Counted from the first letter of the stretch, positions 1 through 7,555 are shown. The stretch is DNA of 12,022 nucleotides from Vulcanimicrobiota bacterium (GCA_019237435.1 JAFAHB010000183.1:1-12022); one strand, 5' to 3'. Translations and numbers: made by a program. The notes: generated from the letters alone by a model not told the origin.

Positions 1-417
1 GTCGTCAACGCGATCGGGCAAAGCGCGTATTGGAGTTCGAGCGTCATCATCGTAGTGTGGGACGATTGGGGAGGATTCTACGACAACGTTCCGCCGCCGT
101 TTCAAGACAAGTGGGGCGGCCTCGGCTTTCGCGTTCCCATGCTCGTCGTTTCGCCATACGCAGTTACGGGCTCCGCTGGAAATAGCGGCACGGGTTACGT
201 CTCGCGCACGCAATATGAATTCGGCAGCATTCTCAAGTACATCGAGCAGAACTGGAACCTTCCGTCGCTCGGGACGACCGACGTTCGCGCGAACAGCATG
301 GGCGACGTCCTGAACTACAACCAACCCCCGCGCGGCTTCAGCGTAATAAACGCCAAGCACGACGCGAAGTATTTCATCGATCAGCCTCACGTCGCGCAGC
401 GCGGCGATCCGGAATGA
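1..417 (+). CDS. Exported phosphoesterase (phospholipase C / AcpA superfamily), C-terminal part
   Basis: The reading frame is open from base 1, so only the last 138 residues are present and the start lies upstream of the window. The fragment carries the family's metal-binding WDDWGG motif (Asp21-Asp22 of the visible part) followed by YDNVPPPF. It continues with [13 protein letters not shown], as in the two downstream genes, so it is a third tandem paralogue. In this superfamily (Pfam Phosphoesterase, PF04185) the enzymes hydrolyse phosphate esters or phospholipids outside the cytoplasm. This copy is the most divergent of the three. It has Asn where the others have His in YD(H/N)VPPP, a Gly/Ser-rich insertion of about 8 residues after SPYA, and SRTQYE instead of SHxQYE. 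Its stop overlaps the next start (ATGA), so the genes are probably co-translated. The substrate is unknown. Confidence 0.9.
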   Translation, partial: VVNAIGQSAYWSSSVIIVVWDDWGGFYDNVPPPFQDKWGGLGFRVPMLVVSPYAVTGSAGNSGTGYVSRTQYEFGSILKYIEQNWNLPSLGTTDVRANSMGDVLNYNQPPRGFSVINAKHDAKYFIDQPHVAQRGDPE

Positions 418-1748
418 CGCGTTCGGCGTCGTTCTTTGTTCTGAGCCTAGCGCTCGCGGCGTGCACAAGCCTAAGAACGACGCCCCTAACGCCCAGCCCC
501 GACGCCTCGCCAGCGCTCGACGAAACCGGTGCCGGCAAGATCAAGCACGTCGTCTACATCGTGCAGGAAAATCGCAGCTTCGACAATCTGTTCCAGGGTT
601 ATCCCGGCGCCGACACCGTTTCGCGCGGCAAAGATTCCAAAGGGCGGACGATCGTGCTGCAACCGGTCAGCCTAACAACCGTGTACGACATCGATCACTC
701 GGCGGAAGCGATGTTCGCCGCGTGCAACGGCACCGGTAAGCTCCGCGGCACCCACTGCCGCATGAACGGCTTCAACCATGAGCTGTATTATGGCGGTCCC
801 CGCAATCCGCAGTACGTTTACGTGCCGCACAAGGAGTCGAGGCCGTACTTCGATATGGCGCACGAGTGGGTCGTCGCGGACCGTATGTTCCAGTCGCACC
901 TCGACGAGAGCTTCGTCAGCCATCAATACATCATCGCCGCGCAGGCGAAATCGAGCGTGAACCTTCCGACGGGCAATTGGGGATGCGACGGCGGCTACGG
1001 CGATTACGTCGCGACCGTAACCGCGAACCGCAAGCTCGGCCGAAAACAGCCGCCTTGCTACGATTATCAAACCTTGGGCGACGAGCTCGATGCCGCCAAG
1101 CTGACGTGGCGTTTCTACACGAGCAAGTACTCGGCGCCGTCGAGCAACGCGGGGTCGTTCTGGTCCGGCTACCAAGCCGTCAAGCATATCCGCTACGGAC
1201 CCGACTGGATTGCCGACGTCATCACCCCGCAGACTAGGTTCATCACCGACGTCCGCGCCGGAAAGCTTTCGAACTTTACCTGGATCACGCCGGTTTGCTT
1301 CAACTCCGATCATCCCAACTGCGGCGGCGGGTTCGGCCCCTCGTGGGTGACCGCGCTGGTGAACGCCGTCGGAGAAAGCAAGTTCTGGGATTCGACCGTG
1401 GTCTTCGTTCAGTGGGACGATTGGGGCGGTCTCTACGACCACGTGCCGCCGCCGTTTCAAGATTACGACGGGCTCGGATTCCGCGTGCCGCTGCTGGTCA
1501 TCTCGCCGTACGCAAAGCAAAACTACGTTTCACACGTGCAGTACGAAACGGCCTCGGTGCTTCGCTTCGCCGAAGATCTCTTTGGGCTGGGGCGGCTTGC
1601 GAACGCCGACCGGCGTGCCAATTCGCCGGCCGCCGATTGCTTCGACTTCTCGCAAAATCCGCGCGAATTCGTTCCGATCCGCGCGCCGAAGAGCACGGAG
1701 TTCTTTCTGCGCCAGCGCAATGACAATCGCGCTCCTGATACGCAATAG
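414..1748 (+). CDS. Lipoprotein phosphoesterase (phospholipase C / AcpA superfamily)
   Basis: This 444-residue protein is predicted to be an exported lipoprotein that hydrolyses phosphomonoesters or phospholipids. Residues 1-17 form a lipoprotein signal (LALAAC, lipidated Cys17), followed by a Pro/Thr-rich linker. The phosphoesterase domain starts near residue 41. ENRSFD (52-57) supplies the Glu/Asn metal ligands, SHQY (169-172) fits the nucleophilic Ser region, His300 sits in SDHPNC, and WDDWGG (Asp335-Asp336) supplies the last metal ligands. These role assignments follow Francisella AcpA and are inferred by motif order and spacing. Seven cysteines besides the lipobox one are shared with the next gene, suggesting disulfides in an oxidising compartment. 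The ATG overlaps the previous stop by 4 bases and lacks a strong ribosome site, which suggests translational coupling. Phospholipase versus acid phosphatase activity cannot be decided from sequence. Confidence 0.93.
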   Translation: MTRSASFFVLSLALAACTSLRTTPLTPSPDASPALDETGAGKIKHVVYIVQENRSFDNLFQGYPGADTVSRGKDSKGRTIVLQPVSLTTVYDIDHSAEAMFAACNGTGKLRGTHCRMNGFNHELYYGGPRNPQYVYVPHKESRPYFDMAHEWVVADRMFQSHLDESFVSHQYIIAAQAKSSVNLPTGNWGCDGGYGDYVATVTANRKLGRKQPPCYDYQTLGDELDAAKLTWRFYTSKYSAPSSNAGSFWSGYQAVKHIRYGPDWIADVITPQTRFITDVRAGKLSNFTWITPVCFNSDHPNCGGGFGPSWVTALVNAVGESKFWDSTVVFVQWDDWGGLYDHVPPPFQDYDGLGFRVPLLVISPYAKQNYVSHVQYETASVLRFAEDLFGLGRLANADRRANSPAADCFDFSQNPREFVPIRAPKSTEFFLRQRNDNRAPDTQ

Positions 1749-1763
1749 GAAGGCTAAGCTCGG

Positions 1764-3116
1764 ATGAAACGACCCCTCGTTGCCTGGTTTTTCTGGTCTG
1801 TCACGGCGGCGATGCTCGCCGGATGCTCGTTCGGTTCGCAGAGCCTGCCGTACATGCAGAACGGCGCTCCGCTTCGTTCGCTCGACGACACCGGTGCGGG
1901 CAAGATCAAGCACATCGTTTACATCGTGCAGGAGAATCGCAGCTTCGACAACCTCTTTCAGGGCTATCCGGGCGCGGATACCGTTCCATACGGCGAAGAC
2001 TCCAAGGGAAAACGAATCGACCTCGTCCCGGTCTCGCTCACGAAAAAATACGTGATCGATCACTCGGCGGCATCAATGTTTCTGGCGTGCAACGGAAAGG
2101 GAAAGCTGCCCGGTACCGACTGCCGAATGAACGGCTTCGATCGAGAACCCGCTGAGCAGGGCCCGGTGCCGTATCCGATGTACGTGTACGTCCCGCACAC
2201 CGAGTCCAAACCGTACTTCGATATGGCGCGCGAGGGCGTCGTGGCCGATCGCATGTTCCAGTCGCACTTGGACGAGAGTTTCGTCAGCCATCAGTACGTG
2301 ATCGCGGCGCAAGCCGCCTCGAGCGTCGATCTGCCATACTGGACGTGGGGCTGCTCGGGCGGATCGAGCGACAAGGTGGCGACGATCACGAAAAGGCGAA
2401 CGTACGGCAAGCCCATTCCGGCGTGCTTCGATTACCAAACGCTCGGCGACGAGCTCGACAAGGCGCATCTCACGTGGCGGTTCTACGCTTCGGCCTACGG
2501 TAGCGTCTCGAGCGGCTCGGGAAGCTACTGGTCGAGCTATCAGGCGATCCGGCACATCTATTATGGGCCCGATTGGAAGAAAGACGTCATCGCGCCGAAT
2601 TGGAAGTTCATCACCGACGTCCGCAAAGGACAGCTCGCGAACTTCACCTGGATCACGCCGGTCTGCAGCGATTCCGACCATGTCAACTGCTACGGCGGGT
2701 ACGGACCTTCGTGGGTAGCCGCGCTCGTCAACACCATCGGCCAAAGCAAGTTTTGGAGCTCAACGGCGGTCTTCGTGCAGTGGGACGATTGGGGCGGTCT
2801 CTACGATCACGTCCCCCCGCCATTCGAAGATTACGACGGATTGGGCTTTCGCGTTCCGCTCTTAGTGATCTCTCCGTATGCCAAGCGTCGCTACGTTTCG
2901 CACGCGCAGTACGAGACCGCGAGCGTGCTGCGATTCGCCGAAGACCTTTGGGGACTCAATCAGCTTGCGGCCGCCGACAAGCGCGCAAACTCGCCGGCAA
3001 CGGATTGCTTCAACTTCTCGCGACCGCCGCGGCCGTTCATCAAAATCGAAGCGCCGTACGGTCCCAAGTTCTTCATGCATGGATCGGGAGAGTACCAAGC
3101 CCCCGACTACGAGTAG
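1764..3116 (+). CDS. Lipoprotein phosphoesterase, second intact paralogue
   Basis: This 450-residue paralogue of the preceding gene has the same architecture. It has a lipoprotein signal (LAGC, lipidated Cys21), then the phosphoesterase domain with ENRSFD (57-62), the SHQY serine region (Ser175), SDHVNC (His306) and WDDWGG (Asp341-Asp342). The start is well supported: GGAAGG lies 10 bases upstream of ATG, and the gap to the previous gene is only 15 bases, so an operon is likely. All non-lipobox cysteines of the neighbour are kept. The main differences are a short insertion after NGF and substitutions in the region between the Ser motif and the DYQTLGDEL block, where substrate selectivity could differ. 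The two genes share a perfect 29-base DNA match around the DD motif (1410-1438 and 2779-2807), consistent with fairly recent duplication or gene conversion. The likely role is phosphate scavenging or lipid turnover at the cell surface; this is inferred. Confidence 0.93.
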   Translation: MKRPLVAWFFWSVTAAMLAGCSFGSQSLPYMQNGAPLRSLDDTGAGKIKHIVYIVQENRSFDNLFQGYPGADTVPYGEDSKGKRIDLVPVSLTKKYVIDHSAASMFLACNGKGKLPGTDCRMNGFDREPAEQGPVPYPMYVYVPHTESKPYFDMAREGVVADRMFQSHLDESFVSHQYVIAAQAASSVDLPYWTWGCSGGSSDKVATITKRRTYGKPIPACFDYQTLGDELDKAHLTWRFYASAYGSVSSGSGSYWSSYQAIRHIYYGPDWKKDVIAPNWKFITDVRKGQLANFTWITPVCSDSDHVNCYGGYGPSWVAALVNTIGQSKFWSSTAVFVQWDDWGGLYDHVPPPFEDYDGLGFRVPLLVISPYAKRRYVSHAQYETASVLRFAEDLWGLNQLAAADKRANSPATDCFNFSRPPRPFIKIEAPYGPKFFMHGSGEYQAPDYE

Positions 3117-3138
3117 GGTCGGCGTCGCGTCAAGCATC

Positions 3139-3187
3139 GTCACCCCGAGCCCCTCGACCTCGCTCGGGATAAACTGCGTCGAGGGGC
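3139..3187. repeat. Dispersed-repeat copy with overlapping inverted repeats
   Basis: The stretch begins GTCACCCCGAGC (3139-3150) and ends in GTCGAGGGGC (3178-3187). Both blocks recur at 8340-8366. Two mutually exclusive hairpins can be drawn. CCCGAGC (3144-3150) pairs with GCTCGGG (3162-3168), and GCCCCTCGAC (3149-3158) pairs with GTCGAGGGGC (3178-3187), a perfect 10-base stem. It lies just past the phosphoesterase stop, a usual place for REP-like elements. Whether it acts in RNA stability or termination is inferred. Confidence 0.65.
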
Positions 3188-3199
3188 GCTCCGTGTCAC

Positions 3200-3222
3200 T
3201 CTGAGCAGCCTCAGACTTTTTT
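3200..3222 (+). terminator. Intrinsic terminator after the phosphoesterase genes
   Basis: TCTGAG (3200-3205) pairs with CTCAGA (3210-3215) across a CAGC loop. After one C comes a run of six T (3217-3222). This stem-loop plus T-tract is the form of a rho-independent terminator. It probably ends the phosphoesterase transcript and separates it from the small secreted-protein gene. The six-pair stem is short, so efficiency may be moderate. Confidence 0.65.
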
Positions 3223-3280
3223 CATCACCGTGAGTTAGATTCGGTGCATCCTCCGCACTTGCTTTGTTAGGATTAAACTC

Positions 3281-3706
3281 ATGATGAATTCTTTAAAACG
3301 CGTTACTGTGTCGATGCTCGCCGCAACCGTGGCTATGAGCGTCTTCCCAGGCGCGGCCATGGCGCGCGGTTACAGCTTCGGCGCTATGGTTCGCAGCTAC
3401 AGCGGCAGCTATCCGGTGACCGTAACCGACACGCAACGCGGCAATTTTACCGGCTGTCTGACGCTGACGGGCAACGGTTCGGCTTCGCTCGTAATCGGCA
3501 GCCAAAAATTTACTTTCGGCACGTACTTGGTGATCGACGATACTTTCGTGGCAACCATCGAAGCACAGGGATACGGTCAGAATGCCGGCTTGGTGTTCAT
3601 TGCTCCCGCCAGCCGACGGCTCGGGCAGGGGGTTTACGAAGAGGTTTACGGAGGGGAAGATTTCGAGTCGGGCGCGTTGGCTTTCGGAATGAAGGGCGGC
3701 TGCTAG
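3281..3706 (+). CDS. Small secreted protein of unknown function
   Basis: I do not recognise a family for this 141-residue protein. Residues 1-28 form a clear Sec signal peptide: Lys/Arg near the start, a hydrophobic core, then AMA before Arg29. The mature part, about 113 residues, is rich in Gly, Ser, Thr and aromatic residues with alternating hydrophobic stretches, which suggests an all-beta fold. It has two cysteines, Cys59 and the very last residue Cys141, which could form a disulfide after export. The start is supported by AGGA (3269-3272) eight bases before ATG; a second ATG follows immediately, so either could be used. A terminator upstream suggests its own promoter, but I see no convincing -35/-10 pair. 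It converges with the protease gene, with only 6 bases between the stops. Confidence 0.75.
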   Translation: MMNSLKRVTVSMLAATVAMSVFPGAAMARGYSFGAMVRSYSGSYPVTVTDTQRGNFTGCLTLTGNGSASLVIGSQKFTFGTYLVIDDTFVATIEAQGYGQNAGLVFIAPASRRLGQGVYEEVYGGEDFESGALAFGMKGGC

Positions 3707-3712
3707 CACGGG

Positions 3713-4891
3713 TCACTCCAACACGATTTTCATCGCATCGAAGTCGACCGTATAGGCGTAATGATGGAGAAAATCGTTCGAAATCGCGCCTAACAGCGCG
3801 AACGGAAATATCCCAAACGGCGAACCCTCCGGCGTGTAGAGTCCTCTGACGCCATGTTGAACGGCCGAACCGACCGCGACGCGCTGCGCCACGAACGGTA
3901 TGGCGGTGACGGCTCCGCCGCCGCCATAACCGGTATGCGCGGCTGTTTCGTGCAGCGATATGCCGGCGGCGACGAGCAGTTGCTTCGACGGCATCAATCC
4001 GCCGCCGGCCAAACCCGAGTCGAACATGAAGAGTCCGCTCGCGTCGTTGACCTGAGCGCGTGCAATCACGAAATGATCCCCAACCCAGTAGAATGGGACG
4101 ATCGCCGCGCCATCCGAGCGCGCCTTGGCTTGGAACGCCGCCGATACATCGGGCGATCTCGGCCGCATAACCAGCCGATCGCTGAGATAATCGATCGTGA
4201 CCAAATACCGCTCGAAGTACGTCGTTCCGACGATGCCGTCGATGGGCAGCTTCCGAAAAAGTTCGGCTGCGTGCGTCGGAAGCACGTGCACGGGCACGTC
4301 GCGTGCCGTGGCACCGCCGAGCGAAAGCGACGCGAGCATGCCTTTTTCGGTCGGCGCGCGCAAGCCGCCGGCAAAGATTCCGTTGCCCGACGGCGCGGTC
4401 TTCACGCCGATGGCTTGCGCGAAGCTTGGTTCCAGGACGACGTCGGCGCCGGTGTCGATGATGAAATTCGCCGGCCGTCCGTTGGCTTCGACCCGTACCA
4501 CGGGCAGCGGATCCGCCGTCAAGAACGGCACCGCGGTTTCCGATCCGGCTAGCGTCGTTCGTCGAGCAGCCTCGGCTCGCCGCCGCTGAACTTCGGCGAG
4601 CAGCTGCGAAGCGCGCATATTTTGCCGATCGGAATAGATCACCGAATCCAGGAGCGGCTCGGCCGCGTTCAAGTCGTTTTCGTACACGCGGATCGTCGCG
4701 AGACCGAGCATCGCGTTGCGATCCCCCGGCGCCGTCCGTAAGGTGGTTTCGTATGCTGCCGCCGCCGCCTGAAAATCACCCGCCGCGAAGAGCTGCTCCG
4801 CGGGGACGCTGCTTGCTTTTCCGGTAAGCGAAATCGTCGCAGCCGCGAACACGACCGCGCTGACGATCGCTCCGGGAACGACTCGAAGCAT
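3713..4891 (-). CDS. Exported two-lobed retropepsin-like aspartic protease with TPR-like N-terminus
   Basis: This 392-residue protein is predicted to act outside the cytoplasm: residues 1-27 form a signal peptide or membrane anchor. Residues 31-105 read as about two TPR-like helical repeats (AAGDFQAAAAAYETTL, then a similar NAAEPLLDSV helix), suited to protein binding. Two aspartic-protease half-domains follow. The first has IIDTGA (Asp146) and the paired hydrophobic-Gly segment DGIVGTTYF (218-226). The second has MFDSGL (Asp291) and LLGAISNDF (367-375). Retropepsins normally dimerise with one DTG each, so two lobes in one chain would form an active site internally, as in pepsin. That is an inference, since the second motif is DSG and loop residues are divergent. 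ATG at 4891 is preceded by GAAGGG with 7-base spacing. It lies 58 bases downstream of the 117-residue secreted-protein gene on the same strand, so the two may be one operon. Confidence 0.88.
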   Translation of the reverse strand: MLRVVPGAIVSAVVFAAATISLTGKASSVPAEQLFAAGDFQAAAAAYETTLRTAPGDRNAMLGLATIRVYENDLNAAEPLLDSVIYSDRQNMRASQLLAEVQRRRAEAARRTTLAGSETAVPFLTADPLPVVRVEANGRPANFIIDTGADVVLEPSFAQAIGVKTAPSGNGIFAGGLRAPTEKGMLASLSLGGATARDVPVHVLPTHAAELFRKLPIDGIVGTTYFERYLVTIDYLSDRLVMRPRSPDVSAAFQAKARSDGAAIVPFYWVGDHFVIARAQVNDASGLFMFDSGLAGGGLMPSKQLLVAAGISLHETAAHTGYGGGGAVTAIPFVAQRVAVGSAVQHGVRGLYTPEGSPFGIFPFALLGAISNDFLHHYAYTVDFDAMKIVLE

Positions 4892-4949
4892 GGCCGCGCC
4901 CTTCGCGGCGTTACGAGAGCGACCTCCCAGCTACGTCAAGGGCGAGGCG

Positions 4950-5303
4950 CTACTGCGCTCCGATTTTTTGATTCGCGTTTGTCAGGATATAGATCTTATC
5001 GGCGTGGCGTACGCCAAGTGCCTTCTGATCGTAGATGATTCCGACGTACTGGCCGGCGCGGACCTTGCTCATTTGATACGTCGTCTTTCCGTCGGCGGAA
5101 AACACTTGGTCGAATTTCGGAACGAGCACGAAGCTCAACACTTCTTTCGTCTTGGGATCTTGTACTTTGATGTTCTGGGTCGAAACGTGAACCGTAATCC
5201 CGTAGAATGTCGAGGTCGTCGCGGCCGAGCCGCTTAACGGCAGCCCGAAGAGCAGCGCGCCCAATGCCGCCGCGGGCGCACGGGGAATTGAAAAACCAAT
5301 CAT
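4950..5303 (-). CDS. Short secreted protein of unknown function
   Basis: I cannot assign a family to this 117-residue protein. Residues 1-27 form a Sec signal peptide with a hydrophobic Ala/Leu core and a likely cut after SGSA. The mature part of about 90 residues alternates hydrophobic and polar residues in a pattern typical of a small beta-barrel or OB-like fold (VHVSTQNIKVQDP, then VRAGQYVGIIYD). It has no cysteines. Phrases such as RAGQYVGI and DKIYIL resemble DUF5666-type beta proteins, but this likeness is weak. ATG at 5303 is preceded by GAAGG only one base away, so ribosome binding looks suboptimal; no other start leaves the signal peptide intact. It precedes the aspartic protease on the same strand, and could be its partner or substrate; that is speculation from context only. 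Confidence 0.75.
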   Translation of the reverse strand: MIGFSIPRAPAAALGALLFGLPLSGSAATTSTFYGITVHVSTQNIKVQDPKTKEVLSFVLVPKFDQVFSADGKTTYQMSKVRAGQYVGIIYDQKALGVRHADKIYILTNANQKIGAQ

Positions 5304-5363
5304 GCCTTCTGATGTACCCAGGAACCGAGCGGTCTATTCCGCGCGACCGGCGAAACCGCGAGG
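5304..5363. promoter_or_regulatory. Divergent spacer, presumed promoter region
   Basis: These 60 bases separate the minus-strand secreted-protein gene from the plus-strand RNase H operon, so promoters for both must lie here or in the flanking coding ends. I see no sequence close to the standard -35/-10 pair and no obvious operator palindrome. The assignment rests on gene orientation only. Confidence 0.35.
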
Positions 5364-5780
5364 GTGGACGCGACGCTCTTTGCCGACGGCGGGTCACGCG
5401 GCAATCCGGGGCCCGCGGCGAGCGCCGCTGTTTTGATCGACCCTTCGGGTGAGTTGCTCGAAGAGGTGGGTGCCTACCTCGGCGTCGCGACGAACAACGT
5501 TGCCGAGTGGACGGCTCTGCTCTTGGGCCTCGAGGCCGCCACGAAGCGAGGGATACGGCGATTGAAGGTTCGACTCGACTCCGAGTTGGTCGTCAAGCAG
5601 CTGCGGGGGGAATATCGTGTGAAGCATGCGGGCTTGCAACCGCTGCACCAACGCGCGCTGCGGCTCTTGCGCGGCTTCGCCGAGGTGGAAATCCGCCACG
5701 TGCCCCGCAAACAAAACGCGTTGGCGGACGGCCTGGTTAATCGCGTGCTCGACCAGGAAGCCTCGGCGTCGGCAAAGTAG
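5364..5780 (+). CDS. Ribonuclease HI-family protein
   Basis: This 138-residue protein should cut the RNA strand of RNA-DNA hybrids in the cytoplasm. It shows the full RNase H carboxylate set in order: Asp8 in FADGGSRGNPGPA, Glu48 in NNVAEWTAL, Asp72 in LDSELVVKQL and Asp122 in NALADGLVN, with His112 in RHVPRKQNA. The NNVAEW block and short length match the RVT_3 / archaeal-type RNase HI subgroup rather than E. coli RnhA, which has a longer basic handle region. The start is GTG: the frame upstream meets a stop at 5310 with no other plausible start, and MDATLFADGG is the usual family beginning. AGG abuts the GTG, so no properly spaced ribosome site is visible. The next gene starts 10 bases after the stop, so it leads an operon with the membrane protein and deacetylase. 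Confidence 0.92.
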   Translation: MDATLFADGGSRGNPGPAASAAVLIDPSGELLEEVGAYLGVATNNVAEWTALLLGLEAATKRGIRRLKVRLDSELVVKQLRGEYRVKHAGLQPLHQRALRLLRGFAEVEIRHVPRKQNALADGLVNRVLDQEASASAK

Positions 5781-5789
5781 GCGGCTGCG

Positions 5790-6440
5790 ATGCGGCGCTT
5801 TCCGATTGAAATCCTGATCGTCGTGCTTTGCGTCGTGATGCTTGCGCTTGGTTGGCGCATCTACGGCACGGGAGAGATGGGCCGTTTCGGCCCGGCGATT
5901 CACGCGCAACGCGCGCCGAGTGCGCTCTATGCCCGTATGCTCGTTCGGTACGCCAAGCCGCCCATCTACGAGGAGGAGTTCCGGACGTCGGATGTCGAGG
6001 GCGTCTCGACATTCGACTACCGCATTCGCGGCGTCAAAGGACATCAGATCACGATTACGGCGCCGGCGGCGCGCGTCTACGATGTAAGCTTTTTTTACGG
6101 CCGGCTCGTTCAGGACGGCATCTGGCAACTCGTGGACAAACCGTCCCTGCCTAACGCCGACGGGCATTACACCGTCTACGTAAAACAGCTTGCGGATTAC
6201 AAGCGGGGCCAACGCACGGTAACGTTTACCGATCCGGAGTACTGGGCGAAGAAAGCGGGCCAACAGTTCGAGATCGATCTCTCCAAGGGCGTGCCCAAGG
6301 ACTTAGTGTACATCGCGAGTCAGCAGGCCGGCGATTCGCGTTACGCGCAGATCGTCACCGATTTTCGCAACTTCGGCCCAGACGAGTTCCGGCACAACGT
6401 CGGGCTCGCGCAGGCGCGCATTCGCGCGATGCACGGTTGA
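5790..6440 (+). CDS. Membrane-anchored protein of unknown function
   Basis: I recognise no family for this 216-residue protein. Residues 6-23 form one strongly hydrophobic helix after a basic start (MRRF), so it is probably anchored in the inner membrane with residues 24-216 outside. The body has beta-rich stretches (HQITITAPAARVYDVSFFYGRL, given here as two adjoining strands near 85-106; then TVYVKQL and RTVTFTD) followed by a helical C-terminus. The pattern around 75-150 resembles the DUF1214/DUF1254 type of domain, but I would not assign it. There are no cysteines in the exported part. TAGGCGG sits about 7 bases before the ATG. Its stop overlaps the deacetylase start (TGATG), so the two are likely made in fixed ratio and may act together in the envelope. 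Confidence 0.8.
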   Translation: MRRFPIEILIVVLCVVMLALGWRIYGTGEMGRFGPAIHAQRAPSALYARMLVRYAKPPIYEEEFRTSDVEGVSTFDYRIRGVKGHQITITAPAARVYDVSFFYGRLVQDGIWQLVDKPSLPNADGHYTVYVKQLADYKRGQRTVTFTDPEYWAKKAGQQFEIDLSKGVPKDLVYIASQQAGDSRYAQIVTDFRNFGPDEFRHNVGLAQARIRAMHG

Positions 6441-7252
6441 TGGCGCGCCAGCGCAGCGCACGGCGCCAATGGGTGATGCGTGGCATCTTCGCCGTCGGTC
6501 TGCTCGCTGCCGTTGCCGTCGCCGCGTACGAGACGGTCGAAAATCCTTCAAACCAGCTTTTTGGCAAGACGCTGGTCAGTGGGCCGGCGGACCAGCGCGT
6601 GGTCGCACTCACGTACGACGATGGCCCCAATCCGCCGTACACGAACCAAATCCTCGAGGTCTTGCGCGCCGAGCACGTGCGCGCGACGTTTTTCGTGGTC
6701 GGCCGAGCGGTCGCAGTATACCCCGGCGTCGTACGGCGCGAAGCGGAAGACGGCGACGCGATCGGCAATCACACGTGGAGCCACGGACATTTGCTGCTCT
6801 ACGACGTCGCCGGGTTGAGGCGAACGCTCGAGCGCACCGATTCGGCAATCTACGCCGCGGCAAAGCTGCACACGCACATCATGCGTCCACCATTCGGCGC
6901 GCGCGACTGGCTGGTGCTTGGCGAAGTGCGCAAGCTCGGGTACACGCCGGTAATGTGGTCGGTACCGCTGGCGAACGATTGGGAGTATCCGCCGGCCCGA
7001 GTCATCGCCGCGCGGGTGCTGCGTTACGCTCGCGACGGCGCGATCATCGACCTACACGACGGTAATCAGGGGATCGTGTGCGCGCGTTTGCACGGCTCGG
7101 CGCGGCTTTGCGACCGCAGCGCGGATGTCGAGGCGACGCGTTTGATCGTCGAGACGCTCAAGCGCGAGGGTTTTCGCTTCGTGACGATACCGGAGCTGGT
7201 GCGGATGCAATCGCATGCGCCTATGCGTACACTCTCCCGCCTAAGCGAATGA
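6440..7252 (+). CDS. Polysaccharide deacetylase (NodB domain), membrane-anchored
   Basis: This 270-residue protein removes N-acetyl groups from a glycan such as peptidoglycan, chitin-like polymer or exopolysaccharide. Residues 14-30 form a signal anchor after a very basic N-terminus. The NodB (CE4) motifs are all present: TYDDGPN with catalytic base Asp60 and metal ligand Asp61, HTWSH with metal ligands His111 and His115, RPPFG (149-153), the MWSV segment (Trp173), and DLHDG with His206. The catalytic domain, roughly 45-255, is of normal length. Cys214 and Cys224 flank a short insert after the last motif and could form a disulfide. I chose ATG at 6440 because it makes a TGATG junction with the preceding stop; a TTG one codon earlier is possible. 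Its 3' end overlaps the convergent DUF3465-like gene by 32 bases. Confidence 0.94.
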   Translation: MARQRSARRQWVMRGIFAVGLLAAVAVAAYETVENPSNQLFGKTLVSGPADQRVVALTYDDGPNPPYTNQILEVLRAEHVRATFFVVGRAVAVYPGVVRREAEDGDAIGNHTWSHGHLLLYDVAGLRRTLERTDSAIYAAAKLHTHIMRPPFGARDWLVLGEVRKLGYTPVMWSVPLANDWEYPPARVIAARVLRYARDGAIIDLHDGNQGIVCARLHGSARLCDRSADVEATRLIVETLKREGFRFVTIPELVRMQSHAPMRTLSRLSE

Positions 7253-7550
7253 AACCGCCGAGGTGACGCCCGGCAGGGTCGTGATGCGTCCAATGAACGA
7301 CCGGCGGCCTGCGCGGGTCGTGCACCATCTCGCCGCAGACTTCGATACGGTCGCCCGTGCGAACCGGACACCGCGGTGCAATGGCGACGTTGTCGACGAT
7401 TTCGAGCCGCCCCACGCTGCTGCGGACGTCGAACGCTTCGTGCATCGCGTGCGTTCGCGATCCATAAAAGAACCGCGGCGACGACGCGACGGTTGCGGTG
7501 AAGTCCACCCACGCAGGCGCCGTACCTGCGTACGCAGCAGCCAAATCCAT
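7221..7550 (-). CDS. DUF3465-like small protein
   Basis: The C-terminal half matches what I recall of DUF3465 (PF11948): NVAIAPRCPVRTGDRIEV, then VHWTHHDPAGRH and GGFIRLGGRVY. That family is thought to be a small beta-barrel of unknown role, often secreted in Proteobacteria. This copy has no signal peptide from the start chosen here. I chose ATG at 7550 (109 residues) because GGGAG lies five bases upstream on this strand. The frame extends to a TTG at 7586, passing GTG 7565 and ATG 7562, none with a visible ribosome site. The N-terminal half lacks the HQRF block I associate with the family, having instead a phrase around SRTHAMHEAFDV, so it may be a divergent branch. Its end lies inside the deacetylase gene on the opposite strand. 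Confidence 0.78.
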   Translation of the reverse strand: MDLAAAYAGTAPAWVDFTATVASSPRFFYGSRTHAMHEAFDVRSSVGRLEIVDNVAIAPRCPVRTGDRIEVCGEMVHDPRRPPVVHWTHHDPAGRHLGGFIRLGGRVYA

Positions 7551-7555
7551 CGACG

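Noticed and set aside
1..417. First phosphoesterase as a truncated pseudogene
   Set aside because: The frame is intact up to base 1, so the missing N-terminus is explained by the window edge.
672..1520. Minus-strand open frame of 282 codons opposite the second phosphoesterase
   Set aside because: A similar frame (2073-2744) occurs opposite the paralogue, which follows from the shared sense-strand coding, and the translation shows no family signature.
3139..3205. CRISPR or short tandem-repeat array
   Set aside because: The repeated blocks are few, unevenly spaced and inverted, with no regular spacers and no cas genes.
3231..3280. Promoter for the small secreted-protein gene (TTAGAT-like -10)
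   Set aside because: No well-spaced -35 accompanies it, and the organism's promoter consensus is unknown.
3854..4552. Plus-strand open frame of 232 codons opposite the aspartic protease
   Set aside because: It shows Arg/Gly-rich shadow composition and no motif, whereas the opposite strand has signal peptide, TPR-like and DTG/DSG motifs.
5394..6263. Long minus-strand open frame (289 codons) opposite the RNase H and membrane-protein genes
   Set aside because: It is Arg-rich, has no recognisable motif, and lies wholly opposite two well-supported plus-strand genes; GC-rich codon use commonly leaves such antisense frames open.
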